DNA from: Verticillium longisporum
Lineage: Eukaryota > Ascomycota > Sordariomycetes > Glomerellales > Plectosphaerellaceae
Reading direction: 5' to 3'
Assembly (NCBI GenBank): GCA_019188255.1
Contig: JAETXT010000014.1
Coordinates: forward strand, 868,001 to 932,000
Length of the DNA: 64,000 nt
In this document: positions 12,731 through 23,691 of the stretch, one piece after another
How the letters are laid out: every line of letters begins with the position of its first letter
Numbering within the stretch: position 1 is the stretch's first letter
Notes under the pieces: model-generated
What the model was told of the DNA's origin: nothing
The model's database searches: none
The model's input: the letters and a program-made list of their open reading frames with translations, nothing else
Translations under genes and position numbers: made by a program

Positions 12731-12928
12731 ATCCCTTTGAACACGAGAACGACCTCAGGTACAACGGTACGTACTGGGTGCTCCTGATATAATGGCAGAA
12801 TTGGCTTCTGGGCCAGTTATATAATATCGCTTGATAGCACTATATGAGATAAGATCCTTTAAGTAGGCGGTCGAGCCGGCGGCTCTTGGCTTCAAAGTAC
12901 CTGAGACCGTTCTCGTGTTCAAAGGGAT
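12731..12928 (+). mobile_element. MITE copy C, 198 bp
   Basis: Same orientation as copy A, nearly identical to the reverse complement of copy B, and with the same 20-bp outer terminal inverted repeat. The interior contains GGTACGTAC near the left end and TATATAATATCGC at the centre. No target-site duplication is obvious directly at the ends (left flank ACATGT, right flank GCATGC). A long ORF that begins inside the right end (12886) is an artefact of the inverted repeat. Confidence 0.88.
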
Positions 12929-14110
12929 GCATGCACATGCATCAGGCGACCTTGATTCATAAACTCGTTTCCATGCACCTACGCTACTCTCACAAGCAGG
13001 TAAAGCCTGGCGGCATGGCGCGCGTTGCCCTGCTCATGTTCATGCTCATGCTCGCCCAGTGTGCAGAATGCACCCACAAGGTGCGCCTTGCACACGACGT
13101 ACCGCCAACAGAAGAGCAACACCAGCACCGTTGCTCCAACGTGCCGTGCCCCTCCCCCTCTCCCTCCACCCCCGTTGACACTCGCTGGAGTCGCGTCTCG
13201 ACTCGTCTTGGATCCGGTCAGGCTCCTGTCGCGACACCAGTGCCCAGCAAAGACCCGAAAAAGAGCGCGGCCGGGATGCCAGGGGTTGTATTTTGCTGCG
13301 CAGCGCATATTGCACCCTTTTTGTTGGGTCTTCTACTGGGAGGGTTAATTACGGATCCCCCATCCACGCCGCGCAACAACTCGCAGCATGCTGGCAGGGT
13401 TCTAGGTTGCACCGGGCAGGGGGCCGTCATTACCAGCATCACATCCTTCCCCTGCCCGCCCCATGCCCGTCCGTCGTCCCCTTGTAGGAGGGGAGGAGGG
13501 AGGTTGAGGAGACTAGACCCAGGGATCCAGAGCCCAGAGACGCTGCCCAGCTATCATCAACAAAGTCTCACGTACCCCCCCCTTCGCTTCCCCTGTTCCC
13601 GTCCCATCATGCTCTGCTCTGCTTTTGCTCTGCTTGCCTCACCTAGCCTCGTTTCTGCTTGTTTTGCTTGTCTGCTATTACATGCCGAATACACGCTCAA
13701 CTTTGAGCACACGGATTCAGCAGTCTGCTGTATAAGGAAGACTCGTCTCGCTTTGCTGTCATCTATTGCTTTTTCGCCCGGCTGTCAGTCACCCACGTCC
13801 ATCTGCAGCGCCCAGACAGTTTTACGCACAAACATTTGGCGTGCACGTCCACGACCACACCCCCGCGAACCCGCAAAAAGGTCATATCAACACCAGGAAA
13901 AGTTCCGAAAGTACAACAGCAGATCTGGACTTTTTTCGATTTCTGAGCAAGCCTGGAGAGGTCAAGCCAGCACCGACGCGGTGTTGCGCTGGAGTGCAGT
14001 CTTGACGTTGGTTCCCACCCGTGGCTCTAGGACCACCATCCTGGCGCAGCACGGGGGTTTGAGACAGCAACGCTGAAGAATAGAGAAAAAGGAAGCATTC
14101 GACAGCCATC
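12929..14110. promoter_or_regulatory. Upstream region and probable 5' leader of the 14111 gene
   Basis: The last ~500 bp (13570-14110) are C/T-rich with TTGCTCTGC and TGCTTGTTTTGC steps, typical of an upstream promoter and leader in filamentous fungi. There is no recognisable coding domain despite a 396-codon ORF crossing the region. Confidence 0.35.
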
Positions 14111-16744
14111 ATGTGGGCATCCGCACCATTACCCATCTACTCCACCACCCATGACTTCAAAAAGGCAGCTCGGCGGGCTACCGTCGATAACGACAGCTCG
14201 AAGCAGGACGTCCCCTCATCAACGTCCCGCCCGAGCACCCGGTCCCGTCCTGATCCTCAGAGCTCCAAGGACATCATGTTTGAGCCGGCTGTAGACGGCC
14301 CGCCTTCGCCCGAACGAATCCGTGCTTTCAGTAAACACGTCAAGAGGGTCTCGGCTCTGGAATCAACCTCTTCAGTTGCAGCTCGTCCTCACGCCACGGA
14401 TCGCCCCTCGTGGGAAAACACGCTTGAGCACATTACCTTGTCCAGGCGTTCCTCCGGCCGGTCAACATCGAGCAGCATGCCATCACGCGATCGACCAGAG
14501 AGTGTTCAATTGTTCGGAAAGACCATCTTCAACCGAAAAGTCAGGATGAGGGCAGAGAGCAATGCCAACAGTTCTTCCGGGAGCTCACTCTATTCGACGG
14601 ATCAACCCCTGGATAGCAACCCCATACCTCCGCCCAAAGAGCAGCTTATCCCCGGTCTGTTCGGGCGGCGCAAAATTCCGAAGACGGACCCTACTTCCGC
14701 AGACCGTCCGGCCTCTAGCAGTGGTAACAAGAAACTGCTCATCTCTGGTCCCTACAACTTTCAGCACGTCACTCATACGCGGCGACAACACGTGCCTCAA
14801 GCACAACGTGAAAGTCGCGCGGACTTCTCGGCTGCTCGTCCACCTAGACCGCCCCCAGCTGCTCCCCTGCTGGGCATGGAAGTCGACAGTCTTCATTTCT
14901 CCAACTTTTCCTCTGAGGCTCTGGCCATACGCGAAGATGGTGCCCCCGTCGATCTACCCACTCAAATATCACCGCGACGCCTACCGCCGCAGCCGTCCCC
15001 GCCACTTCAACGACAGGCGCCAAGCATGGTCTCACCACGTCGCCTTATGAAGCGTACGCGCTCACAGGAGCAGATGCACAGTGCCGCATCCCGCTCGGCG
15101 GCGCCTCCCCGGCCTCCCAGGGCTCCCGAAGACATCATCCCGCCTATCCCGCCTCCTCGTATCTCTAGCAGGACGTCGACGCGGTACGACGCGACCGATT
15201 CTTTGATCGCTGGCTCGTGGGACCGACCTCTCACCGGCGGTGGGTTCCGCCAGCCGAAGCCTTTCCCTCTGCCTGCTGAGAGTGACACGCTTCCCACAAC
15301 AGCCGGCGAACTCCTTGCTGCGCGATCCGCAGAGCTCGAATCGCCGTCAAGCCCAACTTTCCCACACGCTATCACGACGCCCGATGATGCCGCGTGGCCC
15401 CTGACAACTTCGAGCACCACTTTCGCGTATGAGACTGCTCTGGCTGATGTTCCGGAGGAGGATGAGCAGCATGTAGCATCACGGCGATCGCGTCTCAGCT
15501 TGGCAAGCAACAACTCCTCCCTGCGCGGAAGTCATTCGGTTCCAATGCTGCGCCTGTCAGCACAGCTTCAAGCAGCACAACTCCAGTCGAAAGATCCTCA
15601 TCGGCCCATGAGTGGTGCTTCCGACACGCTGGGACGATTCGACATGATTGCTGCCCAGCGAGCTCTGAAGGCAGCATTGCATGAGACGAGCGAGGTTGAG
15701 ATCTTGCCTCGTGAAAGCTGGGAAGATGACATTGACTATTGCTACGAACACGAGGCTGAAGCTGACTTTGAGTACGCTTGGGATCGGCCATCGCTTGACG
15801 GTGACAGGGATGAGGAGGATCATTCCGTGGATCTGGACGCGACAGCGACGACGGCTTCCTACAGCTTCTGCGTTGACGAGGATATCGAGGGTGTTCGGCC
15901 GTGGTCTGTGGGGCTTCAATCTGTGCCTCCCCGGCACTTTGACATCCCGGCCCTCCGCCCTGTTAGTCAAGCGTCGACAGCCACCGGCCACGAGGCCATC
16001 ACGCCGACAGTTCCGTTGATGCCAACAACGTCCAACTTCTCGCATCCACGAATCGAAAGCACATGCCGCAGTCCTACTCATCTGCATGTGCGGACTGCAT
16101 CCCGTGCATCTAGCTTCAAAGAATCCCATGGCTTTAACCTCTCGCCATCCCTCCTTATCCCAGGCGATTTCCAGCAGCAGATGGTCATGGCAGAGTCTCG
16201 TGTCGACGAGTATTCTGACGAGATGCTCTCCTCTGGGGCAGCTCGTTTCTCTTACGGCACGGATGCCCCTGTGGCGTTGAGCACCTCCGGCCTGTACATT
16301 CATGATCGCACCAGCACGTCGACGACTGGCTCGAATTCGACTGGCCATACCACATCTAGCGACGAGCGCCACATTTCAGCAGACTCCAACTTGACTGCCT
16401 TGACTCGTTATACCAGTGGCACTGCCTTTGAGGCGTGGAACCCCAAGGCTTTAGATACCGTCGATCCTGCTTCCCTGGAATATGACGAAGTCCCACCTCT
16501 GGCATCACCGAAGAGCCCGAAGAGCCCATGGTCAGATGGTGGCGATGTCATGTCCCGCTCCATGGGGGATATACGGGACGAGGAGAGGCGTATCGCAGCC
16601 AGTGCAGGGCGTGACAGTGTGCAGTCCACCAGAAACAAAGAAACATACAGACATAGGCGTCAGAGGGCACACACCACGAGTCTCAGCACCCCGGCTGGTG
16701 GCTATGCTCTTTTCCCGCCTGCTTACGCTGGCAACCGGATCTGA
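14111..16744 (+). CDS. Large disordered fungal protein, 877 aa
   Basis: A single long exon beginning with the ATG in CATCATGTGGG. The protein is dominated by Ser, Pro, Arg and Thr and is predicted by inspection to be largely unstructured. Pro-rich stretches (PPRPPRAPEDIIPPIPPP, RPPRPPPAAPLLG) may be SH3- or WW-type ligands. A short more ordered part lies around QRALKAALHETSEVEILPRESW, followed by an acidic segment with Tyr/Trp (DDIDYCYEHEAEADFEYAW). The C-terminal part repeats SPKSPKSPW, a possible proline-directed kinase site cluster. No membrane segment, zinc finger or enzyme motif is visible. Length and unbroken frame make it a real gene; I do not recognise the family. It converges on the bHLH gene. 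Confidence 0.75.
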   Translation: MWASAPLPIYSTTHDFKKAARRATVDNDSSKQDVPSSTSRPSTRSRPDPQSSKDIMFEPAVDGPPSPERIRAFSKHVKRVSALESTSSVAARPHATDRPSWENTLEHITLSRRSSGRSTSSSMPSRDRPESVQLFGKTIFNRKVRMRAESNANSSSGSSLYSTDQPLDSNPIPPPKEQLIPGLFGRRKIPKTDPTSADRPASSSGNKKLLISGPYNFQHVTHTRRQHVPQAQRESRADFSAARPPRPPPAAPLLGMEVDSLHFSNFSSEALAIREDGAPVDLPTQISPRRLPPQPSPPLQRQAPSMVSPRRLMKRTRSQEQMHSAASRSAAPPRPPRAPEDIIPPIPPPRISSRTSTRYDATDSLIAGSWDRPLTGGGFRQPKPFPLPAESDTLPTTAGELLAARSAELESPSSPTFPHAITTPDDAAWPLTTSSTTFAYETALADVPEEDEQHVASRRSRLSLASNNSSLRGSHSVPMLRLSAQLQAAQLQSKDPHRPMSGASDTLGRFDMIAAQRALKAALHETSEVEILPRESWEDDIDYCYEHEAEADFEYAWDRPSLDGDRDEEDHSVDLDATATTASYSFCVDEDIEGVRPWSVGLQSVPPRHFDIPALRPVSQASTATGHEAITPTVPLMPTTSNFSHPRIESTCRSPTHLHVRTASRASSFKESHGFNLSPSLLIPGDFQQQMVMAESRVDEYSDEMLSSGAARFSYGTDAPVALSTSGLYIHDRTSTSTTGSNSTGHTTSSDERHISADSNLTALTRYTSGTAFEAWNPKALDTVDPASLEYDEVPPLASPKSPKSPWSDGGDVMSRSMGDIRDEERRIAASAGRDSVQSTRNKETYRHRRQRAHTTSLSTPAGGYALFPPAYAGNRI

Positions 16745-17745
16745 TAGTGGAGCATCAACTTCTACTTGACAAGGATTTTCAACCCCTACTGTGGCCACCT
16801 CGCACCACCGGCACCGTTTCTTCAAAGTGTATGGGACGTGCTGGGTCGTGGGCTTCGCCATATTTTTTTTGTTCCTTTCGTTTCTTCTCACAAAGACTTT
16901 TGCAGGCCCGGCAGTACATGGCCTGTAACGCTCGTTTACGGGAGTTTCCTGGAGTTTTCTACCGGTGTTCGAGATTGACCGTTGGCTGCTACATCTCGGC
17001 AGCTTTCACCGGTCATATTTTGCCTGTCTTTTTTTCCCTACACTTCGAGCACGGTTGTTTTGGTCAGACAAGGCTGCTCGCAGGAGAGCGCCTTCTGACG
17101 TGTGACACTCGCCGGGTGTAAACAAACTTGGGAAGATTGGAGATTCAGGCTGGGTTGCATGATTTTACGGATGATGAAAAGGGGGTGGGAAACCCCTCAA
17201 AAAATAACCTGTACAAGGTGGGACATCTTTGGGGGTAGCATAGAGCTGCTGGGACCTATTGGATGGAAGGTCCTTCTCCTCCAGGGGAGGAGGCAAGGCG
17301 AGACTTGCTACATCAGAGCCTGAGAGGCTCGAGACTGGCCAGGTTCGGCCGAGGCGTCAAGGCAATCTGGCGTTTTTGTTCTTCTTTCAGCCATGGAGAC
17401 TTATTTTGGGTGGAAACAGACCTTGAACGATTTTATTCGAGTTAATCGAGTCATCCCCAAGACATGGCTACTCGTGAGATGACGTTCCGCAGAAATGCAG
17501 TTAAAAAGAAATGCCGCTAGGAGTACAGTCTCAAAGTCGTGAGCAGTGCTACAGTGCGAAGAAGATGAACAAGACAAGAAGAAAAGAAAGAAAGGAAAGA
17601 GAGGAAACAAAAGTCGGCCCGTGGCGAGGAACCAAAGTCGTAAATGCAGGAATTCCTCTTCTGACAGTCTGATGATGACGGACGCGGCCAGTCTCCCCGA
17701 GCGCGCCACCCCCGCCCGCCTTTTCCGGGGACTTGCTTTTCGGCT
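16745..17745. other. Convergent 3' region
   Basis: About 1 kb between the stop codons of two convergent genes, expected to hold both 3' UTRs. It is locally more AT-rich (TTTTTTTTG near 16863, A/G-rich tract at 17570-17605). No gene recognised. Confidence 0.4.
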
Positions 17746-19747
17746 TCACTTGTCCTCCTGCTCGGCCTGCTCCTCGTCCTCCTCTGTGGCGGGCGACTCG
17801 CGGAGGCTGTCGCCAAAGGCACCCTCGCCCATGCGAACGCTGACGTCCTGCTCCATGTCGGCCAGTTTCCGCAGCAGCTCTTCCCTCTCGCGCCGCAGCG
17901 CCTCCCTCTCGCGCTCGAGGGCCTCGATGTGCAGGCGCGCCCGCTCGAGCACCTCGGCCTTGCTGACGCGTCGCTCGCCCTGGTCTTCGGCTGTATCCGC
18001 CGCCGCCGCCGCCGGCTGCTGCTGTTGCTGCGATTGTTGCTGGGAGGCAGCCGCAGGCAGCTCGGGCAGAGCGTTGAGGAGGCCCTTGAACTGGGCGTTG
18101 AGACGGGAGCGGTACTGCTTCTCGACGAGGTTGTGCGAGGCGCGGGTGCGGCGCTCCTCGGCCGACTCGGCCGGGCGGCGGGCGGCGTTCTTTGAGGCGC
18201 GCGAGGCACTGCGCAGACGGGCGGCCGTGGATGCCGTGGCGGCCTTTTTGGGGGCGCGCGTGTCGGACGACGGCGGTGTGGTATTGGAGGATGAGGCCGA
18301 GGCTGAGGCCGAGGCGGTCGTCGCGACGGATTTGGCTCTGCTGCTGCGGCGGCGGCCGGCGGCGGCGGCGGCGGTAGCTCCGGGGTGGTGGGAGGACTCC
18401 GTCTTGATGGTGCCGGGGCTGGGGCTGAATCCGGACCCGGGGCCTGCGCGCGGGAGCAGACCGGGGCTCAGCTCGGCGGCACCGGCGGCGTGGGAACCGC
18501 CCGTGTCGTCGGTGCCGGTGCTGAAGATGCTGCTGCTGGCGCCGTCGAGCGAGTTGGCGCGGTGCTTGCCCCTTTGGAGGCGCTGGCGGGCGGCTGTCGA
18601 GGGCGATGGGCGGCCGCCGACGGAGGACGAGTCTTCGTCGGCCCAGAAGGTATCCCTGTGGTCGCTCTCGTCGTCCATGGCGCTGCGAGGATGAGGGGTG
18701 GTCCCTGCTCCGACGGCGACGGCGAGCGAAGAAGACATGGCATCATCCAGGCTGGGGCCCCATGACGGCGAGTGAAAGTCAAAGTCGCAGTCAAAGTGGT
18801 CGAGTGTCGTTCTCGCATGGCCCGCATGGCTCGCGGCGCTCGGAAGTGGCGTGATGTTGTCCGTGTAGTCATGGTGGTTCGTGGCGCCGCCGAGGCCAAA
18901 ATCGATGACATTGGTCGCGCCCACTGGCGGTTCCAGGAACGCCTCGGCTGGGGAAGGAAAAGCAAGGGAGCCGGCGCTGAAGTCAGGCAACGCCCAGTCG
19001 TCGTGATGGGGCTGGATCGCCGATGGAGCGGTGCTAGTAGGGGAGTTGACATGCAGCCCGCTCCCGAAATCCGGCGACTGCAGGTGGTGCCCGCGGAAGA
19101 GCGGCTCGGGGATCAACCGTTCATGTCGTGCTTGTTGGTGGTTCTGGGGTCGTGGCTCAGTGGTCAGGTATGTTGGTGGTGGTGGTGTGGGTGGGCTGAG
19201 GTCGGGGTCGTACGATGGCCGACTGGCATGGCGTGGTCGCCGCCACCATGGCGGACACCACCCCCCTGTAGGTGATCGACAGCCCTCCCTGCGGCGCTGG
19301 TGAAGAACTGCGTCTGGCCCAAGGGTGGTGTTGTCGAGTCCAATTGCTGAGAATGCTGTTAGAAGCATTGTTCTTGTTGCACCGCACCGCAGGCTCGGTA
19401 ACTGGAGCAGAAAGACGGGGGAGGAGGGCCACCGAGGCAACGGACGACAAGGAGAACAGGCTGTTTCCGAAACGTCAGCTCCATCAGGGGCCTGAAGATG
19501 GATTGACCCCAAGCATGCACATGTACACTGCAACATGTGTGTGCATACCGAGAGGCTCCCCAAAACATGCTTCTGTGGAGTCCAGGCACCGGAAGCAGCA
19601 TGTAAAAGCGCAGAGGCAAAGGGGCAAAAAGAAGGATGGAAGTGGAGTGGAGAAGTGAGAACGTACCTCGGGATCGTCAAGGAAGTAGTCGATGAAAACT
19701 GGATCTTGTTCTTGTTCACGATGTGTCTTGTTGAAGGAGTGATCCAT
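17746..19747 (-). CDS. bHLH transcription factor, SREBP-type basic region
   Basis: Proposed exons 19747-19667 and 19143-17746 give 492 aa. Exon 1 encodes an acidic start (MDHSFNKTHREQEQDP, then IDYFLDDPE) and ends at GTACGT; the ~520-nt intron closes at CCCCAG in phase 0. The long N-terminal extension of the raw ORF is Cys/Pro-rich and is discarded. Residues ~358-437 are the bHLH: SHNLVEKQYRSRLN has the H, E and Y-R pattern of E-box/SRE binders, helix 1 is FKGLLNALPEL, then a long poly-Gln/Ala loop, then RRVSKAEVLERARLHIEAL. A leucine-zipper-like coiled coil of RE repeats follows, then an acidic tail. There is no membrane segment, so it is not a membrane-tethered SREBP. It resembles a group of fungal HLH regulators; targets are unknown. 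The splice choice is the least certain part. Confidence 0.82.
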
Positions 19748-20711
19748 CGTGCGTCGGACGTTCTGGTTGATGGCCCCCTCCGGGTTGGGTACCACAGGCG
19801 TGTGTATATACTCTTGTTGTCGTTGTTGTCTGGTGGTTGCACCATCTGCTAGGAGGGGGGGGGGCCACGTCCGGCACTTCAGAACTGCCAAAAAGAACCC
19901 ATCATCAGTTTTATACCAATTGTCGGTTCGTTGCAGGGAATTCGCTCCTGGCTCGTCGGGCACCCGACCATGGCGAGAACGAACGGCCTGACATGTCGAT
20001 TCTGTGAGCCAACACAGTACACAGTCGCCGAAGCAGGGAATTCGCAGGGGCACTGCAGCTGTCACATGAGTGCCGAGCCCCTCTCGTGGCATCAGATCGA
20101 TCGTTGTCGACCTTCGTCGACCCCGGCACGAGACACTAGAAGATCCTGGAACCACCGAGTACAGACTGATCCGGGCTCCGGCAGACATTCTGTCGAGATG
20201 GTCAGCATCCTCCGGCGTGTGCTCCAGCCCTTCGGTCGCACGGCCGGGAGGTCCCTACACCCCTACGGTACCGAGACCCCGGGCTTGGCCTCGCTCGTCG
20301 CCTGTGTTTGGGCTCGTCAGCTGGGTCCAGGGTCTGTTGAGGTGGCCTCATGCTGCAGGGTACCGACCTTATCCGGGGGCCTCCGCTGGCCCTCTTCAAG
20401 GGGTAAGCCGCCGCTACTGACGGCGGCTTTCGGTCCAGTTCGATTGTCAGTTGTCGCATTTCTCGTAATCGGGGCTTCATCGTCCTTTGTTTCTTGGTGG
20501 AGCGTTTCCACGTTCTCGCTCTCGCATTCCGTACGACACATTTCAGGGTTATTCCCATGGCCATGGGCCGTGTTTGTTGCACGTGCGGCGGGCTGCCTCT
20601 TATCTTTGTCACGGCAGCCAAAAAGGCGAACAGGGGGGGCCCCGAGTCTTTCTAGATCGTGCTTCGATTATCCCATGTACATGTGCAGCCTGGTGCCACC
20701 GTCGGCAGACG
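19748..20711. promoter_or_regulatory. Promoter side of the bHLH gene and 3' flank of the acyl-CoA synthetase
   Basis: This 964-bp spacer separates two minus-strand genes in tandem. A G-run of about ten bases lies at 19853-19864, roughly 105 bp upstream of the bHLH start. No supportable ORF. Confidence 0.4.
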
Positions 20712-22584
20712 TCATGCTTGGCGGCTTCCCCGGGCCCATTCCCTCAGCACGTTCTTCTTCAGCTTGCCGGTGCTCGTCTTGGGTAGCTCCTCGACGACCT
20801 CCACCTCGCGAGGCACCATGAACTTACTGATGTTGCTCTGGTGTTTCGCCCACGATATGACGTCCTCGCCCGCCACTTGCCGGCCTTCCTTGACTGTCAC
20901 GTATGCCTTGGGACGCTCGCCCCAATGCGAATCAGGCACGGCCACGACGGCAGCTTCCAGGAGATCTGGGTGTTGCATGAGCATGCTCTCGAGCGCCACG
21001 GAAGAAATGTTCTCGCCACCCGAGATGATGATATCCTTGGCCCGGTCCAGGATCTGGGCGCTTCCGTCGGGGTGCCACACGGCGAGATCGCCAGAGTGAA
21101 GCGCGCCACCCGCGAAAAGCTTCCGCGTGGCCTCGGCATCCTTGTAGTATTCCTTTGCGCAGATGTTTCCAAAAAGACAATCTCCCCGATTTCCTTGCCG
21201 TCCCTGGCCACGTCGACCAGCTCTCCCTCTGGCAGGTCCGTCTTGATGATGCGGATCGGCAGGCTCGTGACGAAGCCGTGGCCCTGGCGCGCCATTTTGG
21301 CATACCGTTCCGACGGCGAGAGCGCATCCCACGATGGCATCTGGTAGCCCTTGGTAATCGGCCCATATGTCTCGGTCAAACCGTACACGTGAACAGGGTG
21401 CAGATTTAGGTTTGTCTGCTGTCCGTCAGCGACGTTCGCAACAAAGGGCACATGGGCGGTCGGCAAGAGCCGGCCAGACGGCCACTCACCATTTGCTCGA
21501 AAAGATGGCCGCTCGGGGGGCTGGCGGCTACCGTGACCCTGACTTCCTGGGGCAGCTTCTCGGCCTCCTTGGCGGAGCAGAGGAGTGTGTTGACGGTGGG
21601 CGGGCATTGAAGTGAGTGATGCCCTCTTCCTTGAGCAGTTTCCAGATCAGGGGATAGTCAATCTTGCGCAAGCAAACATGCGTGCCGCGGACCGCTGTGA
21701 TGGACCACGGGAACGTCCAGCCCATGGCGTGAAACCTGGTTAGGTTAGAAGAGGAAATATGATTTTTTTTTTCCTTTCATGTCACAAAAAAGGGATGCTT
21801 ACATTGGCAGGGTCCAAAGGTACTTGCACCGGCCCACATGGTAGTTGAGACCCGACTCGATAATGTTGCCCATGGCAGCCAGATACGCACCACGGTGGGT
21901 GTAGACGACGCCCTTGGGCCTGGACGTGGTGCCTGAGGTGAACGGGATCGAGATCATGTCGTCCTCGCTGGCGCACTGAGACTGCAGACCAGCCCAGCCC
22001 TTGGCACCTTGCGCGCGGTCATACTGCAGGCCTTCGAGGACAGCATCGTCGAAGGGCCCACTCAATTGGCCCTCGGTAGCGTCCGTGTCGGTGTCGATGA
22101 GGAAGTGCACGCTGGGATGTGACTTCTTAAAGTCGTCGAGGAGATGGGCAAACTCGGCGTCGATAATGATGGAGTCGACCTCGGCAAAGTCAAAGATGTA
22201 GTTGATGTCGTCGGGCTTCAGTCTGTAATTGACGGCGACATTGACGCCGCCGGCGGCTGCAATGCCGAAGATGGACTCGAGAAAGGCTGGTGTGTTGGGG
22301 GCCAGGATGCCGACTCGACGGAGACCATGCTTGATGAGATAGTACGCCAGACCACGAGCGCGGTCGGCAAACTCGCAGTAGGAACGACGCAGGGTCTTGC
22401 CATTGGCCGTCACGTGAAAGATGGCTTCAGCATCAGGCTCAATGGCGGCAGCGCGCTCGAGAAAGAAGGTGGGCGAGAGCTGGTGGACGTTGTAGTTGTG
22501 CTTGTATTCGGCAGCCGCTGTGGGTTGTGACGATGGCAGGAAATGACCAAGCAGGTTCTTGAGCCGTGAAGGAGGACTAGACAT
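20712..22584 (-). CDS. AMP-forming acyl-CoA synthetase/ligase (two apparent -1 frameshifts)
   Basis: Exons 22584-21803, 21735-21490 and 21415-20712; with two single bases restored the model is 577 aa and all phases agree. It activates a carboxylic acid as an acyl-AMP and then transfers it to CoA. Motifs in order: TSGTTSRPKG (ATP-binding P-loop), YGLTETYGP, SGDLAVWHPDG, DRAKDIIISGGENIS hinge, and the catalytic lysine region TSTGKLKK. One base is missing near 21598-21605 (expected A-P-T-V-N after HFNA) and one in the A5 run 21171-21175 (expected extra Phe before GNICAKEYY). The start is the first ATG, MSSPPSRLKN; upstream in-frame codons lack ATG. The C-terminus is not a PTS1. Substrate cannot be told from sequence; medium/long-chain fatty or aromatic acids are options. 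Confidence 0.85.
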
Positions 22585-23691
22585 GATGGGAGCAGCAACC
22601 GAACTGATTGGCGTTGGAGATACTTGCTGTGACGGTGAGACAAGGCCAGCTGGTGCGATGGGTGGTTGGATGAGGTGGGAAAGTGAGGTAGCAGTCAAGC
22701 CATTCGACAATGACGACAGTGCGGTCCAGTTGGTAGAAATGAGAACAAGCTTCTCTCCTTTGAAGACCCAGGATAGGAATGGTTTGGGGGAGGTGTCCCA
22801 GTCTCCCGTCACCCGAAGCCGAAGCTGGCCACAGCGAACCCCGGCTCAAGCAGCAGCTTAAGCTAGGCTAACCGGTTGGCCGCTCAGCGGTTGGGGGATG
22901 GAATCCAGTTGTGGATTATTCCCCCGCAAACTCACCTCCACCGCCTGTGATCACGAAATGGAGTAGCCTCGGCGATCTGAGAGGGCCTCGTAGAGTGGCC
23001 AGGAATTCGCGAAGCAGCTTCATGTCGGTACTCTGAGCTGGAGCTGGAAGAGAGAATGATGCGCACATGGCGGACACACCCTTCGACCACTTCTTTCGGG
23101 CATGTCGAGGGAGCCTTCCCATGTACCAGACGGCGAGGTACTCGATTTGAACAGTGGCAAACTGACAGGGTGCGGAAAACAGGAGCTGGGGCGATCGGAG
23201 CACCCCAGAGCAGAAGTAGAATGGTGTGGGGGAAGCGGTGGAGAGAGAGAGCTGTTAGTGTTGGGGAGCCGAGACGTATTGCGAGCTGTTTCTACGATAT
23301 CCCCGATATCCACATAAATACAACGTATGTGAAAGGGTGAGAATACGGCAGACCACAACGGCCGCGTCAACACCGCGTAAAGTACCTCCCGCCGCTGAAA
23401 TGACTGGTCTCAACCAAGTACTCCACCCCCCCTGCTTCTCTCTGCCTACCCCGGCCCAGCTCCAGCAGCCAGCCCATTGCCCAGCGCGACGGACCGCGAC
23501 TTCGCCAGTGAAATTTCCCACCCTCGGCCGCCCACCTAGTACCACGACACGAGCTCGTCCATCCTCAATTCGCCCGAGTGTCATCACGAAGCTTTGGTTT
23601 TTGACCGCTGCGAGACCTACTGTATCTTTTCAACTCTCCAAGAAGTACAATTTCCGCCAAAAGAGAAGAGAAACCACGCGCCAACCGAGTC
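22585..23691. promoter_or_regulatory. Divergent promoter region, acyl-CoA synthetase / POB3
   Basis: 1.1 kb between two start codons on opposite strands. It contains GATATCCCCGATATCC (23298-23313), a short palindromic GATATC pair. No gene is supported in it. Confidence 0.4.

Noticed and set aside
12886..14076. 396-codon plus-strand ORF next to MITE C
   Set aside because: It starts inside the MITE terminal repeat; an equivalent start appears in MITE B. Composition is mixed, with no domain.
17546..18694. 382-codon ORF antisense to the bHLH gene
   Set aside because: Shadow of GC-rich codon usage on the other strand; no domain.
19144..19845. Long N-terminal extension of the bHLH ORF
   Set aside because: Cys/Pro/Arg-rich translation without domain; a 27-codon exon with a good donor, an in-phase acceptor and an acidic start fits better.
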